A DNA stretch of 40,796 bases from Fluviibacter sp964604465 (GCA_964604465.1 CAZRYZ010000005.1:1-40796), one strand, 5' to 3'; shown: positions 29,955 through 38,873, counted from the stretch's first letter. The notes: a model not told the origin generated them from the letters alone. Program-made: numbers and translations.

Positions 29955-32273
29955 ATGACGACCGGTATTACGGGCATTAGGCCGGTTGCCGACGCGCGCC
30001 AGCGTACGTTTCAGGATGTCAGGATCCAGACTGCGTGGCAAACGCTGGATTGCGGTTTCGCGGCAGTGGCCGATGTCTTCGAGCCCTGCTGTGCCGAGGC
30101 ACTGTCGCAGCTGTCTGTGCAGGATTTTGATGATTATCTGATGCTGGCCCGGGAGATTGGTCGTCTGGGCCGCGGGGCGGATCCACTCCTCGCATTTCTG
30201 GAAGAATGGCCATCGATTCGTCTGGCTTCGCCAGGGATGAGTCAGGCACTGTTAGTTCAGGTGCGCAACACCATTGAAGCGTTGCATAAGTCGCCTAACA
30301 GCAAGGCGATCCTACCGTTTCTGCAGACGCTTGCTGCCGTGGCACGCCGGCTCCGCTCGGCGGAGCAATTGGCAGCCTACATGGAGATTGCGCTGGATAT
30401 GATGGCGCGAACATCCGGTTCGATCCATGGTCGGCAATTGACGCTACCGAGCCCCGGGTTAACGCATTTCTATGAACAGGCGCCAAGGCTCGTGTCCTTG
30501 CTCTCGCTAGATGGTTTGCGTCACTGGGTGGATTTCGGGGTTACTAATTATGCGGAGCACCCCGAACAACAGGCTGCCTACTTCAGACTGGAGTCTGCCG
30601 ATGCACGCTCTGTGCTTCACCGGGAACGGCGGGGGATTCTATTTGCCGATGTCGAACGCTCTTTGTCGCTCTATCTCCGGTCGCTATGGCAAGCGGCGGA
30701 TCCGTTGGTGCCCTTTGCGACCGCTCTGGATGCAGAGCGTCCTGTCATGCCGTATTTTGATGCTTTGGGCATGCGCGTTCCCGATGTGTTTGAATCCGCC
30801 AGGGGAGTGAGTGGGCTGGATCGCTACCGGGCACTTCTGGCGCACATGGTGGGTCATCGTCGCTGGAGTGTGCCGCAGATTGCTGATAACTGGAGCCCGT
30901 TTCAGCGTCTGGCCGTGGAATGCTTAGAGGATTCACGCATTGACCAGTTATTGATTCGGCAATATCCGGGGCTGCGCCGTATCTTTCAGGCGCTACACCC
31001 CAGGCCCGATGAAGATGCCTGTGACCCGACGACCCAATCGTGTTTGCGTCACCGTCTGACACTTCTATCCTATGCGGTGCTAGACCCTAACCATGGTTAT
31101 CGGGACCCATGCCTTAATCAGTACGTCGCCCGATTCCACGCGTTGCTGGCGGCGGGGCATTCATCGACCGCTGAAATGGCTCAACTGGCATTGTCGTATG
31201 TGGCCCAAAGTCGACGACAGAGTGACCAGTCTGCAAACGTTTATTTCGATGGGACGCTGATCGAATACCGGGATGATAACCGCCATTTGTGGCGCTTCAT
31301 CGAGGATTCCGATGACGAGGAATTCTTTGATGACCCATCCCGCAAGCAATTGGAAGATGCGGAGCTGAACGGATTGCCACCGCGCCATTACCCTGAATGG
31401 GATTACAAGGGTCAGTACTTCCGCCCGGATTGGGTGAGCGTCTACGAGGCCCTGCACCCCAAGAGCGATCCGTCCATCATTGATCAGCTGTTGCTCAAGC
31501 ATGCAGGTCTGGCAAAACAGCTTAAGCGTCTACTTGACCTGATCAAGCCGCAAGAGAAAGTCCGGATTCGATATCAGGAAGAGGGGAGCGAGCTGGATCT
31601 GGACATCGCTCTGCGCTCCCTGATTGATTTCAGAAGTGGGGTGACGCCGGATCCGAGAATCAACATGAGTCATCGTACGGATGGCCGTGACATTGACGTG
31701 CTGCTGCTGGTTGATCTGTCCGAGTCCCTGAACCAACGGGTAGGTGGTCATGAGGCTGCCCAGACCGTATTGCAATTGAGTCAGGAAGCCGTGGCGCTGC
31801 TTGCCTGGTCGATCGATCAGTTAGGCGATGCGCTAGCCGTTGCAGGATTCCATTCCAATACCCGACACGACGTCCGCTATCAGCATATCAAAGGTTTTGG
31901 CGAAGGGTGGAGCGAACAGGTCAAAGCGCGGATTGCGGCCATGCAGGCGGGCTATTCCACCCGTATGGGGGCGGCACTCCGCCATGCGGGTCATTACCTC
32001 GGAGCGCGCAAGGCAGACAAGCGGATCCTTCTGGTGCTGACCGATGGGGAACCGGCCGATATCGATGTGACGGATGCTGCCTACCTTCGCGCGGACGCAA
32101 GAAAGGCCGTGGAATCGCTTCAGGCCGGTGGCATCACGACCTACTGCCTGAGTCTGGATCCGAAGGCAGACGAATATGTATCCGAAATTTTCGGAAAGAA
32201 CTGGCGTGTACTCGATCGCATCGAGCGCTTGCCGGAGCAATTGCCTATGCTGTATCTCAGTTTGACGCGCTAA
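29955..32273 (+). CDS. cbbO: CbbO RuBisCO activase adaptor (VWA protein)
   Basis: CbbO links the CbbQ ring to RuBisCO through a von Willebrand factor A domain. It is 772 residues, the usual size. The MIDAS metal motif DLSES lies near residues 587-591 (D587, S589, S591), preceded by DIDVLLLV. Later come STRMGAALRHAGHYLG and LLVLTDGEPADIDV, both VWA signatures. An acidic stretch (EDSDDEEFFDDPS, about residue 450) precedes the domain. It is the last gene of the cbbYMQO unit, ending at the double hairpin. Confidence 0.95.
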   Translation: MTTGITGIRPVADARQRTFQDVRIQTAWQTLDCGFAAVADVFEPCCAEALSQLSVQDFDDYLMLAREIGRLGRGADPLLAFLEEWPSIRLASPGMSQALLVQVRNTIEALHKSPNSKAILPFLQTLAAVARRLRSAEQLAAYMEIALDMMARTSGSIHGRQLTLPSPGLTHFYEQAPRLVSLLSLDGLRHWVDFGVTNYAEHPEQQAAYFRLESADARSVLHRERRGILFADVERSLSLYLRSLWQAADPLVPFATALDAERPVMPYFDALGMRVPDVFESARGVSGLDRYRALLAHMVGHRRWSVPQIADNWSPFQRLAVECLEDSRIDQLLIRQYPGLRRIFQALHPRPDEDACDPTTQSCLRHRLTLLSYAVLDPNHGYRDPCLNQYVARFHALLAAGHSSTAEMAQLALSYVAQSRRQSDQSANVYFDGTLIEYRDDNRHLWRFIEDSDDEEFFDDPSRKQLEDAELNGLPPRHYPEWDYKGQYFRPDWVSVYEALHPKSDPSIIDQLLLKHAGLAKQLKRLLDLIKPQEKVRIRYQEEGSELDLDIALRSLIDFRSGVTPDPRINMSHRTDGRDIDVLLLVDLSESLNQRVGGHEAAQTVLQLSQEAVALLAWSIDQLGDALAVAGFHSNTRHDVRYQHIKGFGEGWSEQVKARIAAMQAGYSTRMGAALRHAGHYLGARKADKRILLVLTDGEPADIDVTDAAYLRADARKAVESLQAGGITTYCLSLDPKADEYVSEIFGKNWRVLDRIERLPEQLPMLYLSLTR

Positions 32274-32290
32274 ATTTCCCGTACCCTGGT

Positions 32291-32344
32291 ATTCAAGCGG
32301 CTTCCCACGCTTGAATTTTTCCCCGCGCAAGCGGGGATTTTTTT
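32291..32344 (+). terminator. Tandem hairpin terminator after cbbO
   Basis: Two hairpins in series are visible. The first pairs ATTCAAGCG (32291-32299) with CGCTTGAAT (32308-32316), followed by TTTT. The second pairs CCCCGC (32321-32326) with GCGGGG (32331-32336) around GCAA, followed by a T-rich tract to 32344. It ends the plus-strand cbb unit and abuts the stop of the opposite-strand thioredoxin-fold gene. Confidence 0.9.
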
Positions 32345-32345
32345 A

Positions 32346-32900
32346 TCAGCCGATCCACTTAATGGAGCAGCCGATCGAGGGTATCTGGTCCATTGGTCCA
32401 TATCCGGTTTTGGCAATTTGCTGCATGGCGAGGAGCAAATCGCACGGTGTACCATCGGGCGCAGTTTCCTTGCGGGATGCGTCGAATCGCCCGCGGTACT
32501 GAAGCTTGAAATCGCGATTGAACCCGAAGAAGTCTGGTGTGCAGACGGCACCATAGGATTTTGCAACGGACTGGGTCTGATCCAGCAGATACGGAAAAGG
32601 CAGGGCGAGCTTATGCGTCAGTTCTAACATCGACGCCCATGAGTCTTCGGGGTAGTCGGTTGGGTCGTTGCTCATGATGGCGACGACACCAACGCCTTCG
32701 GCCTTCATGGTCCGACAGGCCTCAATCAGTCTTGGCCTGATGGCCTTGACGTAGGGGCAATGATTGCAGATAAACATGACCAGCAATCCATGGGAACCCA
32801 TGGATTGGGTCAGACTATATCGGTTTCCATCGGTGGCAGGCAGATCAAAATCGGGGGCGGCCCATCCGAAATCACAGACCGGTGTCAATGTGCTGGCCAT
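32346..32900 (-). CDS. Thioredoxin-fold/AhpC-TSA family protein
   Basis: This 184-residue cytoplasmic protein has the thioredoxin/peroxiredoxin-like fold: FDLPATDGNRYSL, then VMFICNHCPYVKAI with a CxxC-type pair (Cys45 and Cys48), and YGAVCTPDFFGFNRDFKL containing the cis-proline and a third cysteine. The CNHCPYV variant is typical of a bacterial family annotated as thioredoxin-family or redoxin. It has no signal peptide. It follows pgk by 12 bases with AGGAG 6 bases upstream, so it likely belongs to the gph-pgk unit. A link to redox control of carbon enzymes is inference. Confidence 0.88.
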   Translation of the reverse strand: MASTLTPVCDFGWAAPDFDLPATDGNRYSLTQSMGSHGLLVMFICNHCPYVKAIRPRLIEACRTMKAEGVGVVAIMSNDPTDYPEDSWASMLELTHKLALPFPYLLDQTQSVAKSYGAVCTPDFFGFNRDFKLQYRGRFDASRKETAPDGTPCDLLLAMQQIAKTGYGPMDQIPSIGCSIKWIG

Positions 32901-32912
32901 GAGTGCTCCTGG

Positions 32913-34106
32913 CTAGTGAGCGACCGATTGGGCACGCTCCTCGAGTATTCTGACGGCGGGAAGCTGTTTGCCTTCAAGAAACTCCAGGAAGGCTCCGCCG
33001 CCGGTTGAAATATAGCCGACCTGGTCACTGATGTTGTACTTGGCAATGGCCGCCAGCGTATCACCACCCCCGGCCACCGTGAAGGCGGGTGAGTGGGCGA
33101 TGGCAGCGGCCAGCATTTTGGTGGCCCCCCCGAACTGCTCGATTTCAAAAACGCCTAAAGGGCCGTTCCAGATGATCGTGCCGGCATCGGCAACAATCGC
33201 GCAGAGCCGGGCGGCGGTGCGGGGTCCGATATCTAGGATCAGATCATCGTCCTGGATCTGTTCCGCCAGAATCTTGTTGGCTCGTGCCTGGGAGGAAAAC
33301 TCGTTGGCCGTAATAACGTCAACCGGGATCGGTACCCCGGCGCCGCGGGCCTCCATGCTTTTCATGATCTCGATCGCTTCCCCGACCAGGGCGGGTTCTG
33401 CCAGGGATTTGCCGATCGGCATCCCCTTGGCCAGCATGAAGGTATTGGCAATGCCGCCACCGACAATCAATTGGTCGACTTTTTCTGCCAGAGAACGAAG
33501 AATTGTGAGCTTTGTCGAGACCTTGGAGCCGGCCACAATGGCGACCAGCGGCTTCTTGGGTTGCGTAAAGGCCTTGTTTAGGGCATCCAGCTCCGATGCC
33601 ATGAGGGGGCCTGCGCAGGCGATGGGGGCATGGCGGGCGATTCCATGTGTGGTGGATTCGGCCCGGTGGGCGGTGCCGAATGCATCGTTGACGTAAACAT
33701 CACACAGAGCGGCCATTTTTTTTGCCAGTGTGTCATCGTCTGCCTTTTCGCCCGGATTAAGGCGGCAATTTTCCAGCAAGACGACTTCTCCGGGTTTGAC
33801 CGTAAACTTACCGTTGACCCAGTCGCTGATCAAAGGGACGCGGCAGCCAAGCAGATCGGCAAGACGCATTGCGACCGGTGCCAGGCTATCCTCAGGGGTG
33901 AATTCTCCCTCGGTGGGACGCCCCAGGTGCGAACAGACCATCACTGCTGCGCCCTGATCGAGCGCGTTACGAATGGCTGGCACCGAAGCCCGGATTCGGG
34001 TGTCATCGATAATCACACCGGTATCGTTTTGGGGAACATTAAGGTCTGCGCGAATAAATACCCGCTTGCCAGTGAGATTAACATCGCTTAGTCGGATGAA
34101 GTTCAT
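32913..34106 (-). CDS. pgk: Phosphoglycerate kinase
   Basis: Pgk phosphorylates 3-phosphoglycerate, the product of RuBisCO, with ATP. It is 397 residues. Signatures are RVFIRADLNVPQND, VMVCSHLGRPTEG, AIVAGSKVSTKL, IWNGPLGVFE, and the nucleotide-binding GGGDTLAAI with the C-terminal STGGGAFLEFLEGK. It overlaps gph by 4 bases (ATGA). It is the only triose-stage CBB gene here; no gap gene is in the window. Confidence 0.97.
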   Translation of the reverse strand: MNFIRLSDVNLTGKRVFIRADLNVPQNDTGVIIDDTRIRASVPAIRNALDQGAAVMVCSHLGRPTEGEFTPEDSLAPVAMRLADLLGCRVPLISDWVNGKFTVKPGEVVLLENCRLNPGEKADDDTLAKKMAALCDVYVNDAFGTAHRAESTTHGIARHAPIACAGPLMASELDALNKAFTQPKKPLVAIVAGSKVSTKLTILRSLAEKVDQLIVGGGIANTFMLAKGMPIGKSLAEPALVGEAIEIMKSMEARGAGVPIPVDVITANEFSSQARANKILAEQIQDDDLILDIGPRTAARLCAIVADAGTIIWNGPLGVFEIEQFGGATKMLAAAIAHSPAFTVAGGGDTLAAIAKYNISDQVGYISTGGGAFLEFLEGKQLPAVRILEERAQSVAH

Positions 34107-34762
34107 AGCATTCCCTCAAAGTAACTGGCAATGTATGAAATGTCCGGAACGACCCGATCCGGGTCGGCCATGGCAATGGGGCGACCATGGTTATAGCCGT
34201 AGGGGACGGTCCAGCAGACGACTCCGGCAGCCCGGGCCGTAGCGATATCCGTCTCTGAGTCGCCGACAAAGAGGCTCTGTCCAGTCATGACATCGAGGCT
34301 GTGCAGGCAATGTTGAATGACGCCGGGGTGGGGTTTCTTGATCGGTAGGGTGTCACCACAGATCACCATGTCCATGAACTGATCCAGGCCATGGGATTCG
34401 ATGATGCGTTGGGTATAGCGGCACTCCTTGTTGGTAATGACAGCCTGTTTAAAACCCTTGGCTTTCATTTCTGCGAGAGTTTCCATGACCATGGGGTAGG
34501 GCTTGCCGGTTGTGCCAGCGGTGGCTTCATAGTGCTCCATGAAGTTTGCCATGACCGTTTCCCAATTATGGTGCGACGATGCTCCGGTCGCGGCCCAGGC
34601 TTGCTGCATGAGGAAGCCCGTTCCGTGACCGATCCAGCGTTTAACTTCCTGCTCTGTCACGCTGCCGTGGTTGAAGTCGCGTAGCGTCCGGTTGACGGCT
34701 TCAGTAATTTCACCGGCCGTATCCAGTAACGTCCCGTCCAGGTCGTACATCACGAGTGCCAT
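34103..34762 (-). CDS. gph: Phosphoglycolate phosphatase-like HAD protein
   Basis: This 219-residue HAD phosphatase likely removes 2-phosphoglycolate, the product of RuBisCO oxygenation (CbbZ role). The nucleophile motif is YDLDGTLLDT (Asp7 and Asp9). TNKECRYTQRIIES and the FVGDSETDIATARAAGV loop complete the set. It precedes pgk with a 4-base overlap. AGGAGG lies 5 bases before the ATG at 34762. It is divergent from cbbR. Confidence 0.92.
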   Translation of the reverse strand: MALVMYDLDGTLLDTAGEITEAVNRTLRDFNHGSVTEQEVKRWIGHGTGFLMQQAWAATGASSHHNWETVMANFMEHYEATAGTTGKPYPMVMETLAEMKAKGFKQAVITNKECRYTQRIIESHGLDQFMDMVICGDTLPIKKPHPGVIQHCLHSLDVMTGQSLFVGDSETDIATARAAGVVCWTVPYGYNHGRPIAMADPDRVVPDISYIASYFEGML

Positions 34763-34851
34763 ATCGCCTCCTTGTGTTTGCAGTCAGGGCACCGAGGCCG
34801 AGATTGAGAATGCTGATGTCTGAGGACAGGGTAAAATTTTCCGTGTTTAAG

Positions 34852-34871
34852 GTAAATTCATATATATTTAC
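34852..34871. promoter_or_regulatory. AT-rich dyad between gph and cbbR
   Basis: GTAAAT (34852-34857) and ATTTAC (34866-34871) are inverted repeats around 8 bases. A looser TCA-N7-TTA (34858-34870) inside it fits the degenerate CbbR pattern, but the region is so AT-rich that chance matches are likely. It lies in the 196-base divergent spacer, 88-107 bases upstream of cbbR, where LysR regulators often bind to control themselves. Confidence 0.35.
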
Positions 34872-34958
34872 GAAAGATTAAGTAATTGCTAAACAGCGAG
34901 ATGCTCCGTTCGCCGCGGGTGTTCCCACGCCGGGCAATTTCCAGTCAAAGGATGTGTG

Positions 34959-35873
34959 ATGAATCTGATCCGCTCGTTAACGCTGAGACAGCTCCAAATC
35001 TTTGTTGCCGCAGCTAGAAATCTGAGTTTTGTGCGGACTGCAGAGTCGCTGCATCTGACCCCACCGGCAGTCTCCATGCAGATGAAACAACTGGAAGAGA
35101 ATGTCGGGCTTCCCCTATTTGAACGGACTGGCCGTGAAATTCGTCTAACGGCCGCCGGAAGTCTGTTTGTCCATCACGCCACACGGATTCTGGGGGAGAT
35201 CAAGGATACGGAATTCAGCCTGCAGAGTCTGCTGGATGCCGAAGCCGGTCAGGTGACGGTAGGTATGGTCAGTACTGCTAAGTACTTTATGCCCCGCATG
35301 CTGGCTGGGTACTCACGGGAACATCAGGGCGTAGACGTCCAGTTTACGGTGGGTAACCGGGAGGTGATTCTCCAGAAGCTGGTTGACAACGAGCTGGATC
35401 TGGCCGTGATGGGCCGGATGCCCGAGGAGATCGATGCCACCAGTGTCCCGATGGCAACGCACCCCTATGTGATTGTCGCCCCCCCGGATCATCCGCTGGT
35501 GGGTAAGGGTGAGTTTGACTTGCAGGAGCTCAGGGATGAACTCTTTTTGCTCCGCGAGGAGGGCTCGGGATCGCGCCGTGTGGCCGAAGAAATGTTCAAG
35601 AAGCACCTGTTTGCCCCACGAAAAACCCTAAGTCTGGGAAGCAATGAAACCATTAAACAGGCAGTCATGGCCGGGATGGGGATCAGCCTGATATCGCTGC
35701 ATACGTTGATGCTCGAACTCAAGACAGGATCACTGGCCGTACTTCCGGTGATTGGCACACCTATTCAGCGAACCTGGTATCTCGTCCACATGAACGGCAA
35801 ACGTCTACTGCCTTCGGGCCAACGGTTCAAGGATTACCTGCTCGATCATGCCGAGCTGACGCTTAATGCCTGA
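34959..35873 (+). CDS. cbbR: LysR-family regulator, CbbR
   Basis: This predicts 304 residues from the ATG at 34959; a GTG one codon upstream is an alternative, but AGGA is best spaced from the ATG. Residues about 8-66 are the winged helix-turn-helix (LRQLQIFVAAARNLSF, then LHLTPPAVSMQMKQLEENVG). The rest is the effector-binding domain. CbbR proteins sense metabolites such as RuBP or NADPH and activate cbb operons. The location among CBB genes and the presence of CbbR-like boxes at 26775-26847 support the name. It converges on DUF3422 with 15 bases between stops. Confidence 0.88.
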   Translation: MNLIRSLTLRQLQIFVAAARNLSFVRTAESLHLTPPAVSMQMKQLEENVGLPLFERTGREIRLTAAGSLFVHHATRILGEIKDTEFSLQSLLDAEAGQVTVGMVSTAKYFMPRMLAGYSREHQGVDVQFTVGNREVILQKLVDNELDLAVMGRMPEEIDATSVPMATHPYVIVAPPDHPLVGKGEFDLQELRDELFLLREEGSGSRRVAEEMFKKHLFAPRKTLSLGSNETIKQAVMAGMGISLISLHTLMLELKTGSLAVLPVIGTPIQRTWYLVHMNGKRLLPSGQRFKDYLLDHAELTLNA

Positions 35874-35907
35874 ATAGAATCGGCAGTTTCAGGCATTCCT
35901 GAAACTG
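35865..35907. terminator. Overlapping hairpins between convergent cbbR and DUF3422
   Basis: CAGTTTCAGG (35884-35893) pairs perfectly with CCTGAAACTG (35898-35907) around the loop CATT. A second pairing is possible: AATGCCTGAA (35865-35874) with TTCAGGCATT (35888-35897). The two share bases 35888-35893, and the second also uses the loop, so they exclude each other. The stems cover the 3' ends of both genes. No T-tract follows on either strand, so termination may be weak or bidirectional without a canonical tail. Confidence 0.55.
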
Positions 35908-37229
35908 TTCCGGATCTTACGGGTCAGCATTGCCACGCCAAGAAGCACGAGGGGTGTCGCAATACCGGTTGCTAGTTCGACATCGTGGATGATGCCCATG
36001 GTTTTCATAGCCTTGAAAACATAGGCCGCGATACCGATACCGTAGTAACTGATGGCCACAATCGATAGTCCCTCGACGGCCTGCTGCAGGTGTAGCTGAT
36101 GCTTCGATCGTTCTTCCATGGAAGCGAGCAGTTTCGAGTTCTGTTCTTCACGGGCAATCTCGACGCGGGTCTGCAGAAGCTGGCTGATCCGCGACACACG
36201 ATGCGAGGTTTCACGGATGCGGTGCGAAAATGCGCTGCATGTTTTCATGGCGGGTACGAGTCGACGCTCCATGAACTCACCAAAACCCTGTAGGCCGGAA
36301 ATGTTGATTTCCCCTAGGTCCTTGATGCGTCGTTGAACCAGCTGAAAATAGGCATCACTGGCCGAAAGGCGGAACTGGGTGCGGGAAGAGAGTGCTTCAA
36401 TGGCTGACGAAATGCCGGAGATACGTTGCTGAAGTTCAAGATCACGTGACTGCTCGTTGAGCAGGGATTCAGACGGCGTGGCCAGCAGCTTGCTGACCTC
36501 AATCAGCTCGGATTCCTGTTTGGCGAGCACCGGGAAGGACTCCTGAACTTCGGGTAGCGAGAGCAGGGCCATCATGCGATACGTTTCAACTTCGACCAGT
36601 GCTTGCAGAAGTCGACCCGCCTGCCGGGAGCCCATGTTGAAGTTCAGGAAGATCAGGTTGGAGCGTTGATACTCGTCAATGCGAAAGTCGGTAAAAGCGG
36701 CCCCTGCGCCTTGGCCAATGGAGCTGCCAATCATGGTGTTATTACTGAATCGTTTGGCCATGACATGCATGGCAGGAACGTTATCCCCCTGGCAGACCCG
36801 GATATTCATGGCGACCAGTAGCTCGCCGGGAAGGCGCGGTAACCACTGGTCGAGATTGCAATAGAAATGAGGTTCGCTATCGACGGCATTGTCTGCAGTC
36901 TGCTGGAAGAACCACCAGGATGAGAACTCCCCATGACGTTCATATTTGACCCGGAAGCGCAGACCCTCAACCCCGTTTGCTGCTTCGGGTTTGATGGCGA
37001 CATCAAATTCGATGTTGTTTCCCTGCAGCATCGGGCAGGAGTCTTCACCCAGAGAGTCGCAGAGATCACGAATGATGGCCTCTTCCTGGAGCCGTTTGCC
37101 GCCCGTATTGATCAGCGCCAGATAGAGAATATGCTCGTTGGGCCAGAGCGCGACCGGCGGTCGTGCATGCAGCTCATCGTTCAGCCGGATACGGTTTGGG
37201 TGGGTCTCAGGAAGTCGGGCCTGGTTCAT
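35889..37229 (-). CDS. DUF3422 family membrane protein
   Basis: This is a 446-residue protein from the ATG at 37229, which lies 5 bases after the moaE stop. An upstream GTG at 37277 would overlap moaE and add a non-family lead. It opens with HPNRIRLNDELHARPP, diagnostic of DUF3422. A long helical middle (about residues 230-380) has a coiled-coil look, and two hydrophobic helices close it: GLSIVAISYYGIGIAAYVF and ATGIATPLVLLGVAML. The function is unknown. It ends the SQR-TSUP-moaDE-DUF3422 unit. Confidence 0.85.
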   Translation of the reverse strand: MNQARLPETHPNRIRLNDELHARPPVALWPNEHILYLALINTGGKRLQEEAIIRDLCDSLGEDSCPMLQGNNIEFDVAIKPEAANGVEGLRFRVKYERHGEFSSWWFFQQTADNAVDSEPHFYCNLDQWLPRLPGELLVAMNIRVCQGDNVPAMHVMAKRFSNNTMIGSSIGQGAGAAFTDFRIDEYQRSNLIFLNFNMGSRQAGRLLQALVEVETYRMMALLSLPEVQESFPVLAKQESELIEVSKLLATPSESLLNEQSRDLELQQRISGISSAIEALSSRTQFRLSASDAYFQLVQRRIKDLGEINISGLQGFGEFMERRLVPAMKTCSAFSHRIRETSHRVSRISQLLQTRVEIAREEQNSKLLASMEERSKHQLHLQQAVEGLSIVAISYYGIGIAAYVFKAMKTMGIIHDVELATGIATPLVLLGVAMLTRKIRNSFRNA

Positions 37230-37233
37230 GGTG

Positions 37234-37737
37234 TTATTCGTGATGGCAGTGTTCGTGTCGCGTCGTACCAGTCGCACCGTCGTAGTCTACCGGGCCGTGA
37301 GAGCAGAGCGCGTGCCCTTGAACCCAATCGCTGTCGCCATCGACATAGTGCTCCTGCTTCCAGATAGGAGCGCGGTGCTTGATTTCTTCAATAATGAAAC
37401 GGCAAGCCTTGAAGGATTCGTCCCGGTGTGGAGAGCTGACGGCGATCAGGATGCTGATTCCCTGTATATCCAGGCGGCCCTTGAAGTGTTCAATAAAAAT
37501 ATTGAGCCGCTCGCCCCAGCGCTGACGGGCTTCTTCGGCGAGGGTCCGGAAAACGTTGAGAGTCAGCTCGTCAAAGACATCATAGGAGACACCGTTGACC
37601 GGTTTGCCAAGGTTGTGATTTCGGACCGTACCAATGAAGAGATCTGCCGCACCATGAGCATCATCCGCAACAAAGGCGACGGCTTTGCTAACATCAATCG
37701 CTTCTGTGGCAATGCCGACGAATTCCTTGTGAGCCAT
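37234..37737 (-). CDS. moaE: Molybdopterin synthase catalytic subunit MoaE
   Basis: MoaE builds molybdopterin from cyclic pyranopterin monophosphate using sulfur carried by MoaD. The ATG at 37737 has GGAGG 5 bases upstream and gives 167 residues; the frame upstream to 37800 overlaps moaD and is rejected. Signatures are FIGTVRNHNLGKPVNGVSYD and the active-site lysine stretch IKHRAPIWKQEHY. The C-terminus ends with a His/Cys-rich tail, HEHCHHE, beyond the usual domain. It begins one base after the moaD stop. Confidence 0.96.
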   Translation of the reverse strand: MAHKEFVGIATEAIDVSKAVAFVADDAHGAADLFIGTVRNHNLGKPVNGVSYDVFDELTLNVFRTLAEEARQRWGERLNIFIEHFKGRLDIQGISILIAVSSPHRDESFKACRFIIEEIKHRAPIWKQEHYVDGDSDWVQGHALCSHGPVDYDGATGTTRHEHCHHE

Positions 37738-37738
37738 A

Positions 37739-38011
37739 TCAGCCTCCGCAAACGGGTGGCAGAATGGCCAGCCCGGTTTCAGCGCCAATCGCTTCGTCAT
37801 CGCTCAGCACACGCTGCGCTGTTGCCAGGGCTGATTTATTGAGAAGTTCAATATCCTTAAAGTCGGGGTTGATCTGCTGCAGCGCCAGACCTAGTGCCTG
37901 CTTGACTGACTGTGCGTTTCCTTCGGCCGGGAGATCGATTTCGATAGTGCCCTCATGAAAGCGCCGGAAGGCGCCAAAGAGCTGGATGGATAAGCGGTGT
38001 TGTTGATTCAT
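37739..38011 (-). CDS. moaD: Molybdopterin synthase sulfur-carrier subunit MoaD
   Basis: MoaD is a ubiquitin-like protein whose C-terminal Gly-Gly becomes a thiocarboxylate. The 90-residue protein reads IQLFGAFRRFHEG near the start and ends LPPVCGG, the diagnostic Gly-Gly tail. MoeB (3281-4399) would adenylate this tail. It is followed one base later by moaE. It lies 50 bases from the TSUP gene, without a strong ribosome site. Confidence 0.94.
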   Translation of the reverse strand: MNQQHRLSIQLFGAFRRFHEGTIEIDLPAEGNAQSVKQALGLALQQINPDFKDIELLNKSALATAQRVLSDDEAIGAETGLAILPPVCGG

Positions 38012-38060
38012 AAGCAGTTTGAAAGGGGGCGGTCAGGATGTTGCCTTGGCCAGGAGTATG

Positions 38061-38873
38061 TCAGAGGAGTGATTTTGCCAGCATGGAGAGGGCGACGGCA
38101 AAGGCAAAGATGGCAAAGCCCTGTTGCAAGCGCGGGCCTCTGATGCGTTCACCGATAGAGCGACCGCTGATCATGCCGACGAGTGCACCGGTGGCAAAGG
38201 GGATGGCAATGTCCCAGTTCATCGAGCCGGACAGCGAGGCACCGAGAACTCCCCCGAGCGAGACTAGGGTAATGACGCCGAGTGAGGTGGCAATAATGGA
38301 ACGAACGGGCAGGTTGGTCACTTTTTTGAGGGCGGGCACGATCACAAAGCCGCCCCCGACACCGAGCAGACCAGAGAGAAATCCGGCCGTCATGCCGGAT
38401 GCCACCATGGCCCGGAAGCAGGGGAGTGTCCAGGTCAGTTTGCCGCGGGTCTCGTCAAGTAGGCAGGGGGGGCCACAGGCGTCATCTCCTTTTTCCCCTT
38501 TAAGTTCCCGTTGGGCCTGGCGAAACATGTTGAACGAAACATAAAGGAGCACGATGGCAAAGATGCCGGCCAGAGGTTTGTTCGGGATCTGGTGCGCTGC
38601 CCATAAGCCCACCGGGGAGAGGCAGAGCCCGAAGCCCGACATGACCATGGCGGCCTTGTAACGTAGGATGCCCGCACGAAGACCTATGATGGCGCCGATG
38701 GACGCCGCCAGTGTCACGGCGAGCAGTGCCACCGGGGAGGCCTGAGCAACCGGAAGCCCGAGTCCGAACACCAGGAGAGGCACGGCAATGATGGCACCGC
38801 CCGCGCCGGTCAGCGCCAGAATGGCGCCAACGGCGAGACCGAGGCCCAGAGTCACCAGCAGGTAGGTTTCCAT
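38061..38873 (-). CDS. TauE/SafE (TSUP) family permease
   Basis: This polytopic membrane protein of 270 residues has about seven or eight hydrophobic helices. The N-terminal LALTGAGGAIIAVPLLVFGLG and the internal repeat GFLSGLLGVGGGFVIVPALKK are the paired glycine-rich signatures of the TSUP family. Members move sulfite, sulfoacetate or other sulfur anions, usually outward. Placement 34 bases after the SQR fusion points to export of sulfite made by sulfide oxidation. A cytoplasmic loop, DDACGPPCLLDE, holds two cysteines. Confidence 0.9.
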   Translation of the reverse strand: METYLLVTLGLGLAVGAILALTGAGGAIIAVPLLVFGLGLPVAQASPVALLAVTLAASIGAIIGLRAGILRYKAAMVMSGFGLCLSPVGLWAAHQIPNKPLAGIFAIVLLYVSFNMFRQAQRELKGEKGDDACGPPCLLDETRGKLTWTLPCFRAMVASGMTAGFLSGLLGVGGGFVIVPALKKVTNLPVRSIIATSLGVITLVSLGGVLGASLSGSMNWDIAIPFATGALVGMISGRSIGERIRGPRLQQGFAIFAFAVALSMLAKSLL

